Origin: Onishia taeanensis
Lineage (GTDB): Bacteria; Pseudomonadota; Gammaproteobacteria; Pseudomonadales; Halomonadaceae
DNA length: 64,000 bases
NCBI RefSeq assembly: GCF_003268885.1
Contig: NZ_QLSX01000003.1
Span: forward strand, 1 to 64,000
Direction: 5' to 3'
Position numbers and translations under genes: made by a program. This document shows positions 23,573-33,186 of this stretch, one piece after another (position 1 is the stretch's first letter; the number at the start of each line of letters is the position of its first letter). A model generated the notes under the pieces. That model ran no database searches. It was given only the letters and a program-made list of their open reading frames with translations, and was not told the DNA's origin.

Positions 23573-24793
23573 ATGCGCTACGCATCGATTACCGATCGCC
23601 TGTATGACCTCGGTGGCGACAAATGGGCGGTACACAACGCCGCCAGAGCGCGCCAGGCCAAGGGCGAAGAACTCATCGAACTGAGCATCGGCGAGCCGGA
23701 TATCACCACCGACCCGGCCCTGGTCGAGCACTGCATCGATGCCCTTCGGGCCGGGCGCACGCGCTATTCCAACGGGCGTGGCGAGCCGGGTCTGGTGGAT
23801 GCGCTGATCGAGAGCTATGCGCCGCGCTTCCCCGGCATCGGCGAAGAGAACGTGCTGTGCTTCCCCGGCACCCAGACCGCGCTGTTCGCGGTGATCCTGG
23901 CACTGGCCGGTGAAGGCGATGGCGTGCTGAGCGGCGATCCGTACTACGCCACCTATGAAGGGGTGATTCGTGCGGCAGGGGCACACCTGCAGCCGGTGCC
24001 GCTGCGCATGGAGCACGACTTCATCATGCAGCCCGACGATCTGGCCGCCGCCATCACCCCGGAAAGCCGGGTGCTGATGCTCAATACGCCGCATAACCCG
24101 ACAGGCGCGGTGCTGGATCGCGAGACGCTGGAGCAGTTGGGCAAGCTGTGCATCGAGCACGATCTGTGGATCCTCTGCGATGAGGTGTACGAGGCGCTGA
24201 TCTTTGACGGCGACTTCGTCTCGCCGCTGGAAATCGAGGCGCTTCGCGAGCGTACCGTGGTGGTGTCCTCGATCTCCAAGAGCCATGCGGCCACCGGTTT
24301 CCGCAGTGGCTGGTCGATCGGCCCGGTGGAGTTTTCGCGCCGGCTGCTGCCGATCTCGGAAACCATGCTGTTCGGCAACCAGCCGTTCATCGCCGACATG
24401 ACCGAGGCGGCCCTGCGCCAGCATTTCGACACCGCCGATCGCCTCTGTGAAGCCCTGGGTCGCCGCGCCAAGCTGCTGCACGAGGCCGTCGGCCAGGTAC
24501 CTGCGCTGTCGTCGAGCCTGCCCCAGGGCGGCATGTTCCTGATGATCGATGTCTCCAAGACCGGTCTGGACGGCGAGGCCTTCGCCTGGCGCCTGCTCGA
24601 AGAACAAGGGGTGGCGGTGATGCCGGGTTCCTCCTTTGGCGATAGCGCCACGACCCTGATTCGGGTGGCGCTGACGGTACCGGACGAGGTGCTGATGCAA
24701 GCGGTCGACAGAATGGCGGCGCTTTGCCAGAGCTTGGAAGATAACAGCTCGGAAGCTGAGACCCACCAGACCGAGGCCGGCAGCCCGGCCTGA
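23573..24793 (+). CDS. PLP-dependent class I/II aminotransferase
   Basis: A 406-residue fold-type I aminotransferase. The PLP lysine lies in SISKSHAATGFRSGW, the pyridine-contacting Asp in WILCDEVYEAL, and the N-terminal substrate loop in ELSIGEPDITTDP. ATG 23573 has AGGAAACG upstream. The nearest functional group is aspartate/aromatic-type aminotransferases, but the exact amino donor is unclear. It is co-directional with the TetR gene and faces the amino-acid ABC operon, so it may deaminate the imported amino acid. Confidence 0.88.
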   Translation: MRYASITDRLYDLGGDKWAVHNAARARQAKGEELIELSIGEPDITTDPALVEHCIDALRAGRTRYSNGRGEPGLVDALIESYAPRFPGIGEENVLCFPGTQTALFAVILALAGEGDGVLSGDPYYATYEGVIRAAGAHLQPVPLRMEHDFIMQPDDLAAAITPESRVLMLNTPHNPTGAVLDRETLEQLGKLCIEHDLWILCDEVYEALIFDGDFVSPLEIEALRERTVVVSSISKSHAATGFRSGWSIGPVEFSRRLLPISETMLFGNQPFIADMTEAALRQHFDTADRLCEALGRRAKLLHEAVGQVPALSSSLPQGGMFLMIDVSKTGLDGEAFAWRLLEEQGVAVMPGSSFGDSATTLIRVALTVPDEVLMQAVDRMAALCQSLEDNSSEAETHQTEAGSPA

Positions 24794-24816
24794 TCACTGT
24801 CGGATTGGCCTTTCTA

Positions 24817-24849
24817 CCCCGCCATGGCGTCTGCCATGGCGGGGTTTTT
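24817..24849. terminator. Rho-independent terminator between aminotransferase and sstT
   Basis: Stem CCCCGCCATGGC / GCCATGGCGGGG with a 4-nt loop, followed by T5. It ends the aminotransferase transcript and may also stop the converging sstT transcript. Confidence 0.92.
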
Positions 24850-24885
24850 CGTTCCAGAACGGACGCTGGAAGCGGGGCGGGTGGC

Positions 24886-26115
24886 TCAGTCGCGCTCGGT
24901 AGCCGTGTCACCGGCCTGGCAGGCGGCGGCGGTGAACAGCACGTCGGTGGAGGAGTTCAGCGCCGTTTCGGTGGAATCCTGCACCACGCTGATCACAAAG
25001 CCAATTGCCACTACCTGCATGGCCACATCGGTGGAAATGCCGAACAGGTTGGCGGCCATGGGGATGATCAGCAGCGAGCCGCCGGCTACGCCGGAGACGC
25101 CGCAGGCGGCCAGCGCCGACACGATGCACAGCAGCAGGGCGGTGGCGAAGTCGACGCTGATGCCCAGGGTGTGTGCGGCGGCCAGCGTGATCACGGTGAT
25201 GGTGATCGCCGCGCCGGACATGTTGATGGTGGCGCCCAGCGGGATCGAGATCGAGTAGGTGTCAGCGTGCAGCTTAAGGCGCTTGCACAGCTCCAGGTTG
25301 ACCGGGATGTTGGCCGCCGAGCTGCGGGTGAAGAAGGCCGTGATGGCGCTGCCGCGCAGGCAGGCGAAGACCAGCGGATAGGGATTGCGGCGGGTCTTCA
25401 GAAACACGATCAGCGGGTTGGTCACCAGCGCCACGAACAGCATGCAGCCGACGATCACCAGCAGTAGCTGGCCGTAGTCGAGCAGTGCGCCGAGGCCCGC
25501 GGTGGCAAGCGTGCCGGCCACCAGGCCGAAGATGCCCAGCGGCGCCAGGCGGATCACCCAGCGAATGATCTGCGATACCGCATCGGCAAGGTCTGCGAGC
25601 AGGGCGCGGGTGGTGTCGCTTGCCTGGCGCAGGGTCAGGCCAAGACCGGCCGCCCAGACCAGGATGGCGATGAAGTTGGCATCCATCAGCGCGCTGACCG
25701 GGTTGTCGACGGCGCTCAACACTAGGTTCTTGAGGATTTCATCGACGCCACCGGGCGGGTTGCCGCTGGCCTGGGGGGCGTCCAGGGCCAGGGTGGTCGG
25801 GAAAGCGAAACTCGCCACCACGGCGACCAGCGCGGCCGCCAGCGTGCCGATCAGATAAAGCACCAGCACCCCGCGGATATGGGTCTGCTGGCCACGCTGA
25901 TGGCTGGCGATGGCCGCGGTGACCAACACGAAGACCAGGATCGGTGCCACGGCCTTGAGGGCAGAGATGAAAACCTGCCCCAGCAGTGACGCCGATTGGG
26001 CGAGGTCGGGTGAGGTGGTAGCCAGCAGGATGCCGCAGACGATGCCGATGGCAATTTGAGCGATCAGCCCTATCCGCTGCAGGGGGCGGAAGAGGGTGTT
26101 AAGGGTTGCGATCAT
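24886..26115 (-). CDS. sstT: Serine/threonine:sodium symporter
   Basis: A 409-residue DAACS-family carrier. SstT-type features include [20 protein letters not shown] (the serine-rich hairpin), [20 protein letters not shown] (the NMDGT-equivalent motif, here NMSGA) and [23 protein letters not shown] near the C-terminus. It imports serine and threonine with sodium, fitting a salt-loving host. Single gene with its own promoter region; convergent with the aminotransferase. Confidence 0.95.
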   Translation of the reverse strand: MIATLNTLFRPLQRIGLIAQIAIGIVCGILLATTSPDLAQSASLLGQVFISALKAVAPILVFVLVTAAIASHQRGQQTHIRGVLVLYLIGTLAAALVAVVASFAFPTTLALDAPQASGNPPGGVDEILKNLVLSAVDNPVSALMDANFIAILVWAAGLGLTLRQASDTTRALLADLADAVSQIIRWVIRLAPLGIFGLVAGTLATAGLGALLDYGQLLLVIVGCMLFVALVTNPLIVFLKTRRNPYPLVFACLRGSAITAFFTRSSAANIPVNLELCKRLKLHADTYSISIPLGATINMSGAAITITVITLAAAHTLGISVDFATALLLCIVSALAACGVSGVAGGSLLIIPMAANLFGISTDVAMQVVAIGFVISVVQDSTETALNSSTDVLFTAAACQAGDTATERD

Positions 26116-26305
26116 GACGCGTCTCTTGGGGGTTTCGGGATCGTGGGTTGCACGCAGAAGCCAGGAGTGCGCGGCGCGATTGAATCCACCTGCCAGCCGC
26201 GCCGGGCCAAACGGGCGCGGTATTCTACCATTCCCGTCGCCGCCGCGTCGGCGATCATCCCGGTGTCCCGCTAGAGAGCAACGTCTTCGTCGCCGTCATG
26301 CTTGC

Positions 26306-26713
26306 CTAGGTGCTTGACGATATATCGCTCGGTGACCAGCCGCCTTCACGGATCGCGGGATAGCCGGCAACGTCGAGGTTGTAGAGATAGAGCCAGGCCG
26401 GCCCGAAGGCGGTGTCGTGTACGGCGCGGTCGTAGGTGCCGGTTGTCGGCGCTTGGACGCGGTAGTCTTCCAGCCGGTCGAGGTCTGTCAGGCAGCGGCT
26501 ATCGACCCGAAACACCTCGATGCAGACCCCGCGCGAGGGCTCGAGCCTGGCGCCAGGGTAGGGGCCCAGATCGTAGAGGGTCGCCGTGGTGAGGGTGTCT
26601 TCACCGACGAACTCGGCACCGTTCAGCCAGTGGTGGTTGCGCAGGCCGCGCTTCAGCGTGCCGTAGACGGCGACCAGCGGCGTGCGTTGGATGGCGATGG
26701 CGGGGGAGTGCAT
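26306..26713 (-). CDS. Gamma-glutamylcyclotransferase-fold (GGCT-like/AIG2) protein
   Basis: A 135-residue protein with the GGCT_like motif VAVYGTLKRGLRNHHWL near the N-terminus, the glycine-rich substrate loop of the family, and VDSRCLTDLDRLEDY containing the acidic catalytic region. Members cyclise gamma-glutamyl amines (GGACT/YtfP type). It follows the ChaC-like gene by 58 bp on the same strand, putting two unrelated-length cyclotransferases side by side. Confidence 0.85.
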   Translation of the reverse strand: MHSPAIAIQRTPLVAVYGTLKRGLRNHHWLNGAEFVGEDTLTTATLYDLGPYPGARLEPSRGVCIEVFRVDSRCLTDLDRLEDYRVQAPTTGTYDRAVHDTAFGPAWLYLYNLDVAGYPAIREGGWSPSDISSST

Positions 26714-26770
26714 GGCTCACCTGCAGTTCACGAGTGTTTGGAAGCAATGTCTGAAAGACGGTGTGGCCTC

Positions 26771-27361
26771 TCAGCTAGATAGTTTCCCATCGAGGTGGCT
26801 CGCCAGCGAGACCACATGCTCGTCGTGATGGCCGAGACGCTCGAGCGCCGCCGCCAGGTTGAGCAGGTAGTCGCGGTTGGGGCCGCTCGCGCCTTGGGCC
26901 TGGGCAATCTGGCGGGCGATGGCGTCATGGGGCGCATCGCCGAGAAAGGCGGCGTTGTCTTCAGTGGCGAGATACACCAGGCCTTCCGCTGATTCGCTCA
27001 TTCGGCTGTCGTCAGGGGCATCATCGAAGTGCAGTTCGGTGACCACGCGCAAGTAGCCGTTTTTCTCGCGCACATCGAGAGGGCCGAGGGTTTCCGGGGT
27101 GATGCGATAGGCCATGCCGTGGCAGATGGCGTCTGGATCGCGGACTAGGGTAGCCACGCGCCCAGGAGCCTCGGGCGTGCCCCGATGGTCGTGGGAGCCT
27201 TGCCAGAAGCGACGCACCCAGCCGCGGATATGTGCCGGGCGACGTTCCAGGTAGGGAAAGTCGGCTTTCCAGATCAGTGAGCCATAGCCGAACAGCCAGA
27301 TTTCCTGGTGACCGTCGAAATGGGTCATCTGCTGATTGATGCGGGTGGTGTCGATCGTCAT
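26771..27361 (-). CDS. ChaC-like glutathione-specific gamma-glutamylcyclotransferase
   Basis: A 196-residue ChaC protein: GYGSLIWKADFP near the N-terminus is the diagnostic YGSL motif, and REKNGYLRVV holds the catalytic Glu. It degrades glutathione to 5-oxoproline and Cys-Gly. ATG 27361 chosen; an upstream ATG at 27382 adds seven residues. With the downstream GGCT-like gene it may serve gamma-glutamyl compound turnover. Confidence 0.9.
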   Translation of the reverse strand: MTIDTTRINQQMTHFDGHQEIWLFGYGSLIWKADFPYLERRPAHIRGWVRRFWQGSHDHRGTPEAPGRVATLVRDPDAICHGMAYRITPETLGPLDVREKNGYLRVVTELHFDDAPDDSRMSESAEGLVYLATEDNAAFLGDAPHDAIARQIAQAQGASGPNRDYLLNLAAALERLGHHDEHVVSLASHLDGKLSS

Positions 27362-27529
27362 GGGCGTCCTGAGTAGCGTCACGCAGAGGTGTCGATTCTA
27401 CCATTCGCCTGGAGGGTGGTTTAACGCAAGGTCATCGGTTGGCTCAACGCTGGGGGTGTCTTGACGTGCTGGACCCTCGAGCGCAGCGCTCCGCCATACG
27501 GAGGAAAATCTCTACCACACAAACGCAAC

Positions 27530-27551
27530 AAGGCCCGCCGAAGCGGGCCTT
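27530..27551 (-). terminator. Rho-independent terminator of the cold-shock gene
   Basis: AAGGCCCGC-CGAA-GCGGGCCTT, a perfect 9-bp stem, 56 bp past the csp stop on the minus strand and followed there by TTGCGTTTG. A near-identical stem follows the second csp gene at 49588. Confidence 0.8.
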
Positions 27552-27606
27552 GAATCTCAAACCTTACGGTTCGAGAGGCGTTCTAAACTCGACGGTTGGC
27601 CGGAGT

Positions 27607-27810
27607 TTAGATTGCCTTGATGTTTGACGCCTGCAGGCCTTTCTTGCCCTGGGTGACGTCAAAGGAAACTTCCTGGCCGTCCTGCAGAGACTTGAAGCCT
27701 TCTGCCTGGATCTCGGAGAAGTGTGCGAACAGGTCGTCGCCACCGTCTGCCGGAGAAATGAAGCCGAAACCTTTAGTGTCGTTGAACCACTTAACTGTGC
27801 CAGTTGCCAT
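27607..27810 (-). CDS. CspA-family cold-shock protein (copy 1)
   Basis: A 67-residue OB-fold protein with RNP1 (KGFGFIS) and RNP2 (DLFAHFS) single-strand nucleic-acid motifs. ATG 27810 with AAGGATA upstream. It binds and melts mRNA. It is about 90 percent identical by eye to the second copy at 49333-49539 (differences such as F/Y in RNP1). A 150-bp or longer leader lies upstream, as usual for regulated csp genes. Confidence 0.95.
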   Translation of the reverse strand: MATGTVKWFNDTKGFGFISPADGGDDLFAHFSEIQAEGFKSLQDGQEVSFDVTQGKKGLQASNIKAI

Positions 27811-28053
27811 TTTCAATATCCTTACGCGCAAAGCGCTCTTACAGTTGCCGGGTGATACCCCGAGAAATAGTGGGTAAAACAAAGGAGATATACACCAGGG
27901 CTACCGAAGGACTTCGATTACAACTGACTATATTCAACTTGCTAACCAACTGAGATGCATCTTTCCACGTTGGGGCCGCCGGGTCAACATTAATTTACGA
28001 TGATAGCCTGAGGACGCGTGCTGCAACCGGCACGCGTCCAGCCAGGGCGTGGC

Positions 28054-29295
28054 TTAGAGCGTATTTTTGTAGATCTTGCCGCCCTTCATGATCATCAGTA
28101 ACTGCTGCTCAGGCTGTGTCAGCACTGAGATATCATCCAGCGGATTGTCACGAAGGACGATCAGATCGCCACGGGCGCCTGGAATCACTTCGCCGAAGTC
28201 CCCGCGATCGCCGTAGGCGTCGGCGGCGTTGCAGGTCGCGGCGCGGATCAGGTCATCCGCCGGCACCACCTCCTTGCGCAACAGGAACTCGTTGAGCTGG
28301 TGGCACTGCATGCGGCCCAGCAGGTCAGAGCCGTAGAGCATCTTCACACCGTGGCGCTGGGCCATTTCCAGTGCCTTGGCGCCGGCATCCAGCACGTCAT
28401 AGACCTTCTGCTGAAGGTGCGGCGCCATGCCGGCCTCGACGCCTTCCTTGGCCAGGGCATCGTAGGTGGCAAGGGTCGGCGTCAGGTAGGCATCGTGCTC
28501 GAGAAACAGCCGGCAGCTTTCTTCGTCCATCAGGTTGCCGTGCTCGATCGTCTTCACACCGCGGGGAATCAACCGGTTGATGGCGCGGGCGGTATAGGCA
28601 TGGGCCATAGTGTGGATGTTGGCAGCGGTGGCTTCCTCGACGATGGCATCGATCTCTTCCAGCGAGAACTGAGTGCTGTCGATACGATCGGTGGGGGAAG
28701 ACACCCCGCCCGAGGCCATGATCTTGAGCTGGGTGGCCCCCTTGCGAATCTCGTCGCGAGCGGCGCGGCGGACCTCGCTGACGCCATCGCAGACACGCCC
28801 CAGCCCCGAGCAGCAGAAGCAGCCCTCGAAGGTCTGTTGGCCGGGGCCGCGCATGTCGCCGTGGCCGCCGGTCTGTGACAGTGCCCGGCCGGCATACAAA
28901 AGGCGCGGGCCGATCAGGCTGTCTTCCTCGACGGCGCTTGCCAGGCCATGGTCGGCACCCCCGGCATCACGCACGCTGGTAAAGCCGCGCATCAGCATGG
29001 CTTCCAGCAGCTCGCTGGACTTGGCGCCTACATAGAAGGGAGACAGCGTCTCGAGCAGCGCGAAATTCGGGGTGATGGCGGTGACGTGAACATGGGAGTC
29101 GACCAGGCCGGGCATCAGATAGCGGCCTTCAAGGTCGATGACCTGATCGTCTTCGCCATCGAGTGGGCCGGAACCGATCGCGACGATGCGGCCATCCTGA
29201 ATGCGCACCTGCTGCTCAGACAGCACTTGGCCGTGGCGGGTATCGATGACGTTGGCATTGATAAAGCGGGTACGGGAGATGTGAGTAGTCGTCAT
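28054..29295 (-). CDS. Metal-dependent amidohydrolase (imidazolonepropionase/prolidase-like)
   Basis: A 413-residue amidohydrolase. Metal ligands are visible: HVHV after PGLVDS, Lys in LKIMASGGV (carbamate candidate), His in MAHAYT, His in TIEHGNL and Asp in LLYGSDLLG. A Cys-rich stretch (CFCCSGLGRVC) sits before the DGVSEVRRA helix. It hydrolyses an amide or cyclic amide of unknown identity. ATG 29295 has GGAAAA upstream. It is the last gene of the TetR-DctQ-DctM cluster, so it probably processes the solute the TRAP system imports. Confidence 0.87.
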   Translation of the reverse strand: MTTTHISRTRFINANVIDTRHGQVLSEQQVRIQDGRIVAIGSGPLDGEDDQVIDLEGRYLMPGLVDSHVHVTAITPNFALLETLSPFYVGAKSSELLEAMLMRGFTSVRDAGGADHGLASAVEEDSLIGPRLLYAGRALSQTGGHGDMRGPGQQTFEGCFCCSGLGRVCDGVSEVRRAARDEIRKGATQLKIMASGGVSSPTDRIDSTQFSLEEIDAIVEEATAANIHTMAHAYTARAINRLIPRGVKTIEHGNLMDEESCRLFLEHDAYLTPTLATYDALAKEGVEAGMAPHLQQKVYDVLDAGAKALEMAQRHGVKMLYGSDLLGRMQCHQLNEFLLRKEVVPADDLIRAATCNAADAYGDRGDFGEVIPGARGDLIVLRDNPLDDISVLTQPEQQLLMIMKGGKIYKNTL

Positions 29296-29318
29296 TGTTT
29301 TTTCCTCGAACTGACGGG

Positions 29319-30626
29319 TCAGAACATTTTTTGTGGGAGATAGAGCGAGAGTGCCGGAATCATCACGATCAGCAGCAGGGCGATGATGTCCATGGCGATG
29401 AACCAACTGACACCGCGAAAGACTTCTTGAAGGGTGACGCTTTTGCCCAGCGCCCCTTTGATGACGTAGACGTTGAGACCGATGGGGGGCGTGACCAGGC
29501 CGACCTCGAGCAGCTTGACGACGATGATGCCGAACCACACCAGGTTCAGGTCGGCACCTTCGACCAGCGGCAGGATCAACGGCAGGGTCAGCAGCAGTAG
29601 CCCGATGGAGTCGATGAACATGCCCAGCACCAGATAGATCAGGGCAACGGCGAGGATGATCCACCAGCTCTCGGTGCTGACACTGAGGATCATTTCCGCG
29701 AACGCCGTTGGCACGCCGCTCAGGGCCAGAAAGCGGGTGAAGAACAGCGAGCCGATCAGGATGATGAAGATGCTGGCGGTGCTGACCGCGGTTTGAATCA
29801 GCGCCTGCCTGAGCGCATCTATCGTCAGGGTGCGCCGCGACAGGGCGATCAGGGCGGCGATGGAGGTGCCGACGGCACCTGCCTCGGTAGGCGAGAAAAT
29901 GCCGCTGAAGATGCCGCCGAGTACGGCGCCGATCAGCAGCGGCAGTGGCCAGATTTCCTTGAACGCATCCCACTTCTCCTGCCAGCTCGATTGCACGTTG
30001 GCATGGCCGGCGAGGCTGGGCTTGAGGTGCGTGCGCACCATGATCATCGCGATATAGAGCAGCGCCGAGACGATGCCAGGCAGGAAGCCGGCCATGAACA
30101 GCTGGCCCACCGACACCTGTGCGTAAACGCCGTACAGCACCAGCAGCACGCTGGGCGGAATCAACGATCCCAGGGTGCCAGAGGCCGCCACGGTGCCGGT
30201 TGCCAGGCCCCGGTCATAGTTGTGCTTGAGCATTTCCGGCACGGCGATGCGCGACATGGCCGCCGAGGTGGCCACGCTCGAGCCCGAGGCCGCGGCAAAG
30301 AATCCCGAGGCCATGACGCTGGAAACCGCCAGCCCGCCTGGTAGGCGAGCCATGTACAGGCGCATGGCTTGAAACAGGCCCTGCGTCATGTTGGTGGTGG
30401 TGCACAGGTAGCCCATGAACAGGAACATGGGGGCAGCGGTCAGTTCCCAGGTACCGGCAAAGTCGAAGGGGGTCGCGGAAATCATGCCCCAGGCGATCGA
30501 GAAGTTGGTGATCTGACTGATGCCGACGATCGATACCAGGCCCAGCGTCACGCCGATAGGCACGCGTAAGGCGATCAGGGTCAGGGCGATGGCAATGCCT
30601 GCCACGCCGATCTCGAGATTGGTCAT
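29319..30626 (-). CDS. dctM: TRAP transporter large permease (DctM)
   Basis: A 435-residue DctM protein with about twelve helices: GLVSIVGISQ, ASGFFAAASGSSVATSAAM (the conserved GSSVA loop), PTEAGAVGTSIAALIAL. It catalyses sodium-driven uptake of a carboxylate or related solute together with DctQ and DctP. It begins 10 bp after dctQ and ends 23 bp before the amidohydrolase, so they are one operon. Confidence 0.93.
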   Translation of the reverse strand: MTNLEIGVAGIAIALTLIALRVPIGVTLGLVSIVGISQITNFSIAWGMISATPFDFAGTWELTAAPMFLFMGYLCTTTNMTQGLFQAMRLYMARLPGGLAVSSVMASGFFAAASGSSVATSAAMSRIAVPEMLKHNYDRGLATGTVAASGTLGSLIPPSVLLVLYGVYAQVSVGQLFMAGFLPGIVSALLYIAMIMVRTHLKPSLAGHANVQSSWQEKWDAFKEIWPLPLLIGAVLGGIFSGIFSPTEAGAVGTSIAALIALSRRTLTIDALRQALIQTAVSTASIFIILIGSLFFTRFLALSGVPTAFAEMILSVSTESWWIILAVALIYLVLGMFIDSIGLLLLTLPLILPLVEGADLNLVWFGIIVVKLLEVGLVTPPIGLNVYVIKGALGKSVTLQEVFRGVSWFIAMDIIALLLIVMIPALSLYLPQKMF

Positions 30627-30636
30627 GCTGATGCTC

Positions 30637-31143
30637 CTAGAGGGCGTGACGCAGGCGGATGGCCTTGATCATGTTGGCAAGCGTTGCCAGACACATGGCG
30701 GCGAAACCGAGCGGTAACGCCCAGCGGCTAGGCCACAGGTAGAAGGTGAAGTTGGCCATTGCGGTTTCCAGTCTGCCGGTGGCGCGCATAGCATCCAGCA
30801 GGCTTTGGTAGCCAAGCAGGCCGAAATAGGCGAGCCCCAGTAGGCCGGCAAACAGGTAGATGACAAGCTGCATGCCAGCGGGAAACCGGCCGACCAGCAC
30901 ATCGACGCTGATATGCTCGCGCTGCAGTTCCACGTAGGCCAGGGGCAGGAAGACCACGCCGATCATGTAATAGAAGGACACCACTTCCAGCGTGCCGGTA
31001 AAGGAGGTGCCTATCAGGAAACGCAGAGTGACATCCAGGGTGACATGTAGCGCCATCAAGGCCAGAAACAGGGTCGATGCCACCAGCGTGGCCTTGCTCA
31101 GCCAGGTGCTGAAGATCTCGAGTCGGGTGCCCTCGGTCGTCAT
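30637..31143 (-). CDS. dctQ: TRAP transporter small permease (DctQ)
   Basis: A 168-residue DctQ with four hydrophobic helices and the typical YVELQREHISVDVLVGRFP segment after helix 2. ATG 31143 overlaps the TetR stop (ATGA), a strong reason to prefer it over upstream starts. It pairs with DctM in the membrane. Confidence 0.9.
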   Translation of the reverse strand: MTTEGTRLEIFSTWLSKATLVASTLFLALMALHVTLDVTLRFLIGTSFTGTLEVVSFYYMIGVVFLPLAYVELQREHISVDVLVGRFPAGMQLVIYLFAGLLGLAYFGLLGYQSLLDAMRATGRLETAMANFTFYLWPSRWALPLGFAAMCLATLANMIKAIRLRHAL

Positions 31144-31772
31144 ATGTGGTTCCTCCGCTTCGAAGCGACGCGTTCGCTGAAGCCCTGGTCGATCAGGGTC
31201 TGTTTCCAGAACGTCAGCATGTCGCGATATAGCGCCGGGTCGTCGCGCCAGATGCTCTGGGCGCCCATGCCGCGCATCATGCACAGGGTGGCGTTCAGGG
31301 CGACGCGTTTCTCGTGGGAGCTATGCCGGGTGCTGATCAGGAGCTGTTCCCAGATGGCCTCGAGCGAGGCATTGAAGCGGGCGGCCAGGGGCTCGAGGAC
31401 CTCCTTGATCGAGGCGTCGGTTCGGGCTGCCGTGAGGTACTCCAATGTGACCATGTACAGGTTGCCCTTGAAGTGGTCGTGCAGGGTGTCGATCAGCGTG
31501 TCGAAGTCCAGCGTGCCCGCCTTGATGCCGTCAGCCATTTCTTTGACGCTCACGACCTCCTGGTTAAGCAGATCTTCGAGGGCGGCCTGCATCAGCGCTT
31601 CCTTGGAGGGGTAGTGGTGCATCAGTGCGCCCCTTGAAACGCCGGCTTGACGTGCCACGTCGACCGTCGAAGTGGCGCGGATACCCTTCTCAAGAATGCA
31701 CTCCAGCGTGCCTTGCATGATCTTCGCTTGAGTGTGGCGCGAGCGTTCTTCCTGGGTCTGGCGTTGGCTCAT
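31140..31772 (-). CDS. TetR-family regulator of the TRAP locus
   Basis: A 210-residue TetR protein; HTH at about 20-62 (CILEKGIRATSTVDVARQAG, GALMHHYPSKEALMQAALEDLL). It lies inside the transport operon between dctP and dctQ, coupled to dctQ by a 4-nt overlap. The 26-bp palindrome upstream of dctP is its likely operator, giving ligand-dependent induction of the cluster. Placing the regulator between the binding protein and permease genes is less usual. Confidence 0.87.
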   Translation of the reverse strand: MSQRQTQEERSRHTQAKIMQGTLECILEKGIRATSTVDVARQAGVSRGALMHHYPSKEALMQAALEDLLNQEVVSVKEMADGIKAGTLDFDTLIDTLHDHFKGNLYMVTLEYLTAARTDASIKEVLEPLAARFNASLEAIWEQLLISTRHSSHEKRVALNATLCMMRGMGAQSIWRDDPALYRDMLTFWKQTLIDQGFSERVASKRRNHI

Positions 31773-31807
31773 CGCTGTGCCTCCTCGGTTGGCTAAGGGT
31801 CGCCAAA

Positions 31808-31828
31808 GGGGCCGCCGAGAGCGGCCCT
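31808..31828 (-). terminator. Hairpin between dctP and the TetR gene
   Basis: GGGGCCGC-CGAGA-GCGGCCCT, an 8-bp stem (one G-T pair) 15 bp past the dctP stop; a short T-run (TTTGG) follows on the minus strand. Likely partial terminator that raises binding-protein level over the downstream genes. Confidence 0.6.
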
Positions 31829-31842
31829 GGGAGTTGGCGGTA

Positions 31843-32979
31843 TCAGTAAATGCCATAGTCGTCGGGCAGGGTGTCGTAGATCTCGCGCATGGCCAGTTCT
31901 GCCAGGGCGTCTTCGTCATGACGGTCTACGTCGGCAAGCAGTTTGACCCACTTGGCATGGGTGGCCAGGAAGTCATCGATCAGGGCATGGGGGTCTTCGA
32001 TGCCGTATTTGTCACGTGCCGTATCGTAGACGTCCGTCAGTGCCTTCTCACGAAACGCCTCGACGGAAGCCATCAAGTCCTCTTCCGGCTCATAGACGTT
32101 GTTGCCCTTGGCGATCGCTTCTTCGAGAGCCGCATCTGCGGTGTCCAGGTACTGAACGATCATGCGGGTCATCGCCTTGGCGGTGGCCTGCTTGAAGACA
32201 TCGCGCTGATCATCGCTGAGGTCGGCCCAGAACGATGGGTTGAAGCCCCACTGCGGGCCTGACCAGTACATGCCGGTCGGCAACAGGGTGGTGTATTCGG
32301 CGACTTCCCACAGCGAGCGGTCGATCAGGTCATTGGCGGCGTTGGAGGCGCAGTCCAGCGAGCCGCGGTCCAGGCCGCTGTACATTTCGCTGGAGGGCAC
32401 ATTGACCGGTATGCCGCCTGCCTGCTCGACCCATGCCGAGACCGTGGAGCCGGCGGTGCGGATCCGCTTGCCGCGCAGTTCCTCGAGATTACGCACAGGT
32501 TCGCGGCAGAACAGCACATAGGGCGGGGTGTTGTACGCGCCGAGATAGACGATGCCGACGTCTTCCCATTCCTTGAGCTGGACCGCGTTATGGGTGCTGA
32601 AATCGGTCACGGCGAGAATGCCGATCAGCGGGTCGTCGAAGTTGAAGCCCAGCTCCTGGACGGCATTGGCGACCGGCAGTTCGGAGGGCGTGTATACAGC
32701 GGCGTGGTGGGCTACCTGCACCACATTGTCGCGGATCCCCTGCAGGTTGGCGCGCGGCGCCAGCAGCACGGTACCGGTGAAGACTTCCGGCTGAAGCTCG
32801 CCTCCGGACAGTTCTTTGACGGTCTCGGCCCATTCGATATAGCCGTACCGTGAGTGCGGGTGCTGCTGGTCGTAAAAGGAATTGGCGATGAATGACGTGG
32901 CGGCCATGGCTGAGGTCGCGAAGGCAGGAAGGGCAAGGGCGGCCACTCCCAAGGCAAGTCGGGTGGACTTGGAATGCAT
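31843..32979 (-). CDS. dctP: TRAP transporter solute-binding protein (DctP)
   Basis: A 378-residue periplasmic protein with a signal peptide (residues 1-27, ending ATSAMA). DctP features: LRGKRIRTAGSTVSAWVEQ, with the conserved Arg that binds the solute carboxylate, GGIPVNVPSSEMYSGLDRG and SLDCASNA. First gene of the cluster; the substrate is unknown but the downstream amidohydrolase suggests an amide-containing acid. Confidence 0.92.
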   Translation of the reverse strand: MHSKSTRLALGVAALALPAFATSAMAATSFIANSFYDQQHPHSRYGYIEWAETVKELSGGELQPEVFTGTVLLAPRANLQGIRDNVVQVAHHAAVYTPSELPVANAVQELGFNFDDPLIGILAVTDFSTHNAVQLKEWEDVGIVYLGAYNTPPYVLFCREPVRNLEELRGKRIRTAGSTVSAWVEQAGGIPVNVPSSEMYSGLDRGSLDCASNAANDLIDRSLWEVAEYTTLLPTGMYWSGPQWGFNPSFWADLSDDQRDVFKQATAKAMTRMIVQYLDTADAALEEAIAKGNNVYEPEEDLMASVEAFREKALTDVYDTARDKYGIEDPHALIDDFLATHAKWVKLLADVDRHDEDALAELAMREIYDTLPDDYGIY

Positions 32980-33089
32980 GATTCTCTCCAGTGCCGTGAC
33001 GGTCGGCAGATTGTTGCTATTGTGATACCAGTCACCTGGGCAAGGCGCAGAGTGGCGCCTTGAAATTGAGCCTAGTTCGCACTCATGAA

Positions 33090-33115
33090 AAAAACAAGCA
33101 GGCCTGTTTGTTTTT
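33090..33115. promoter_or_regulatory. 26-bp TetR-type palindrome upstream of dctP
   Basis: Half-sites AAAAACAAGCAGG and CCTGTTTGTTTTT are complementary at 12 of 13 positions. It lies 110 bp upstream of dctP and 72 bp upstream of the divergent azlC gene. Size and symmetry fit a TetR operator; the TetR protein at 31140 is the obvious candidate. Confidence 0.7.
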
Positions 33116-33186
33116 ATTAAAGTCGTTAACGGCTAGGCTAGAGCTAGCGCCTGAAGGCGTTTTCATCACCCTCAGGAGGGGCGAGC

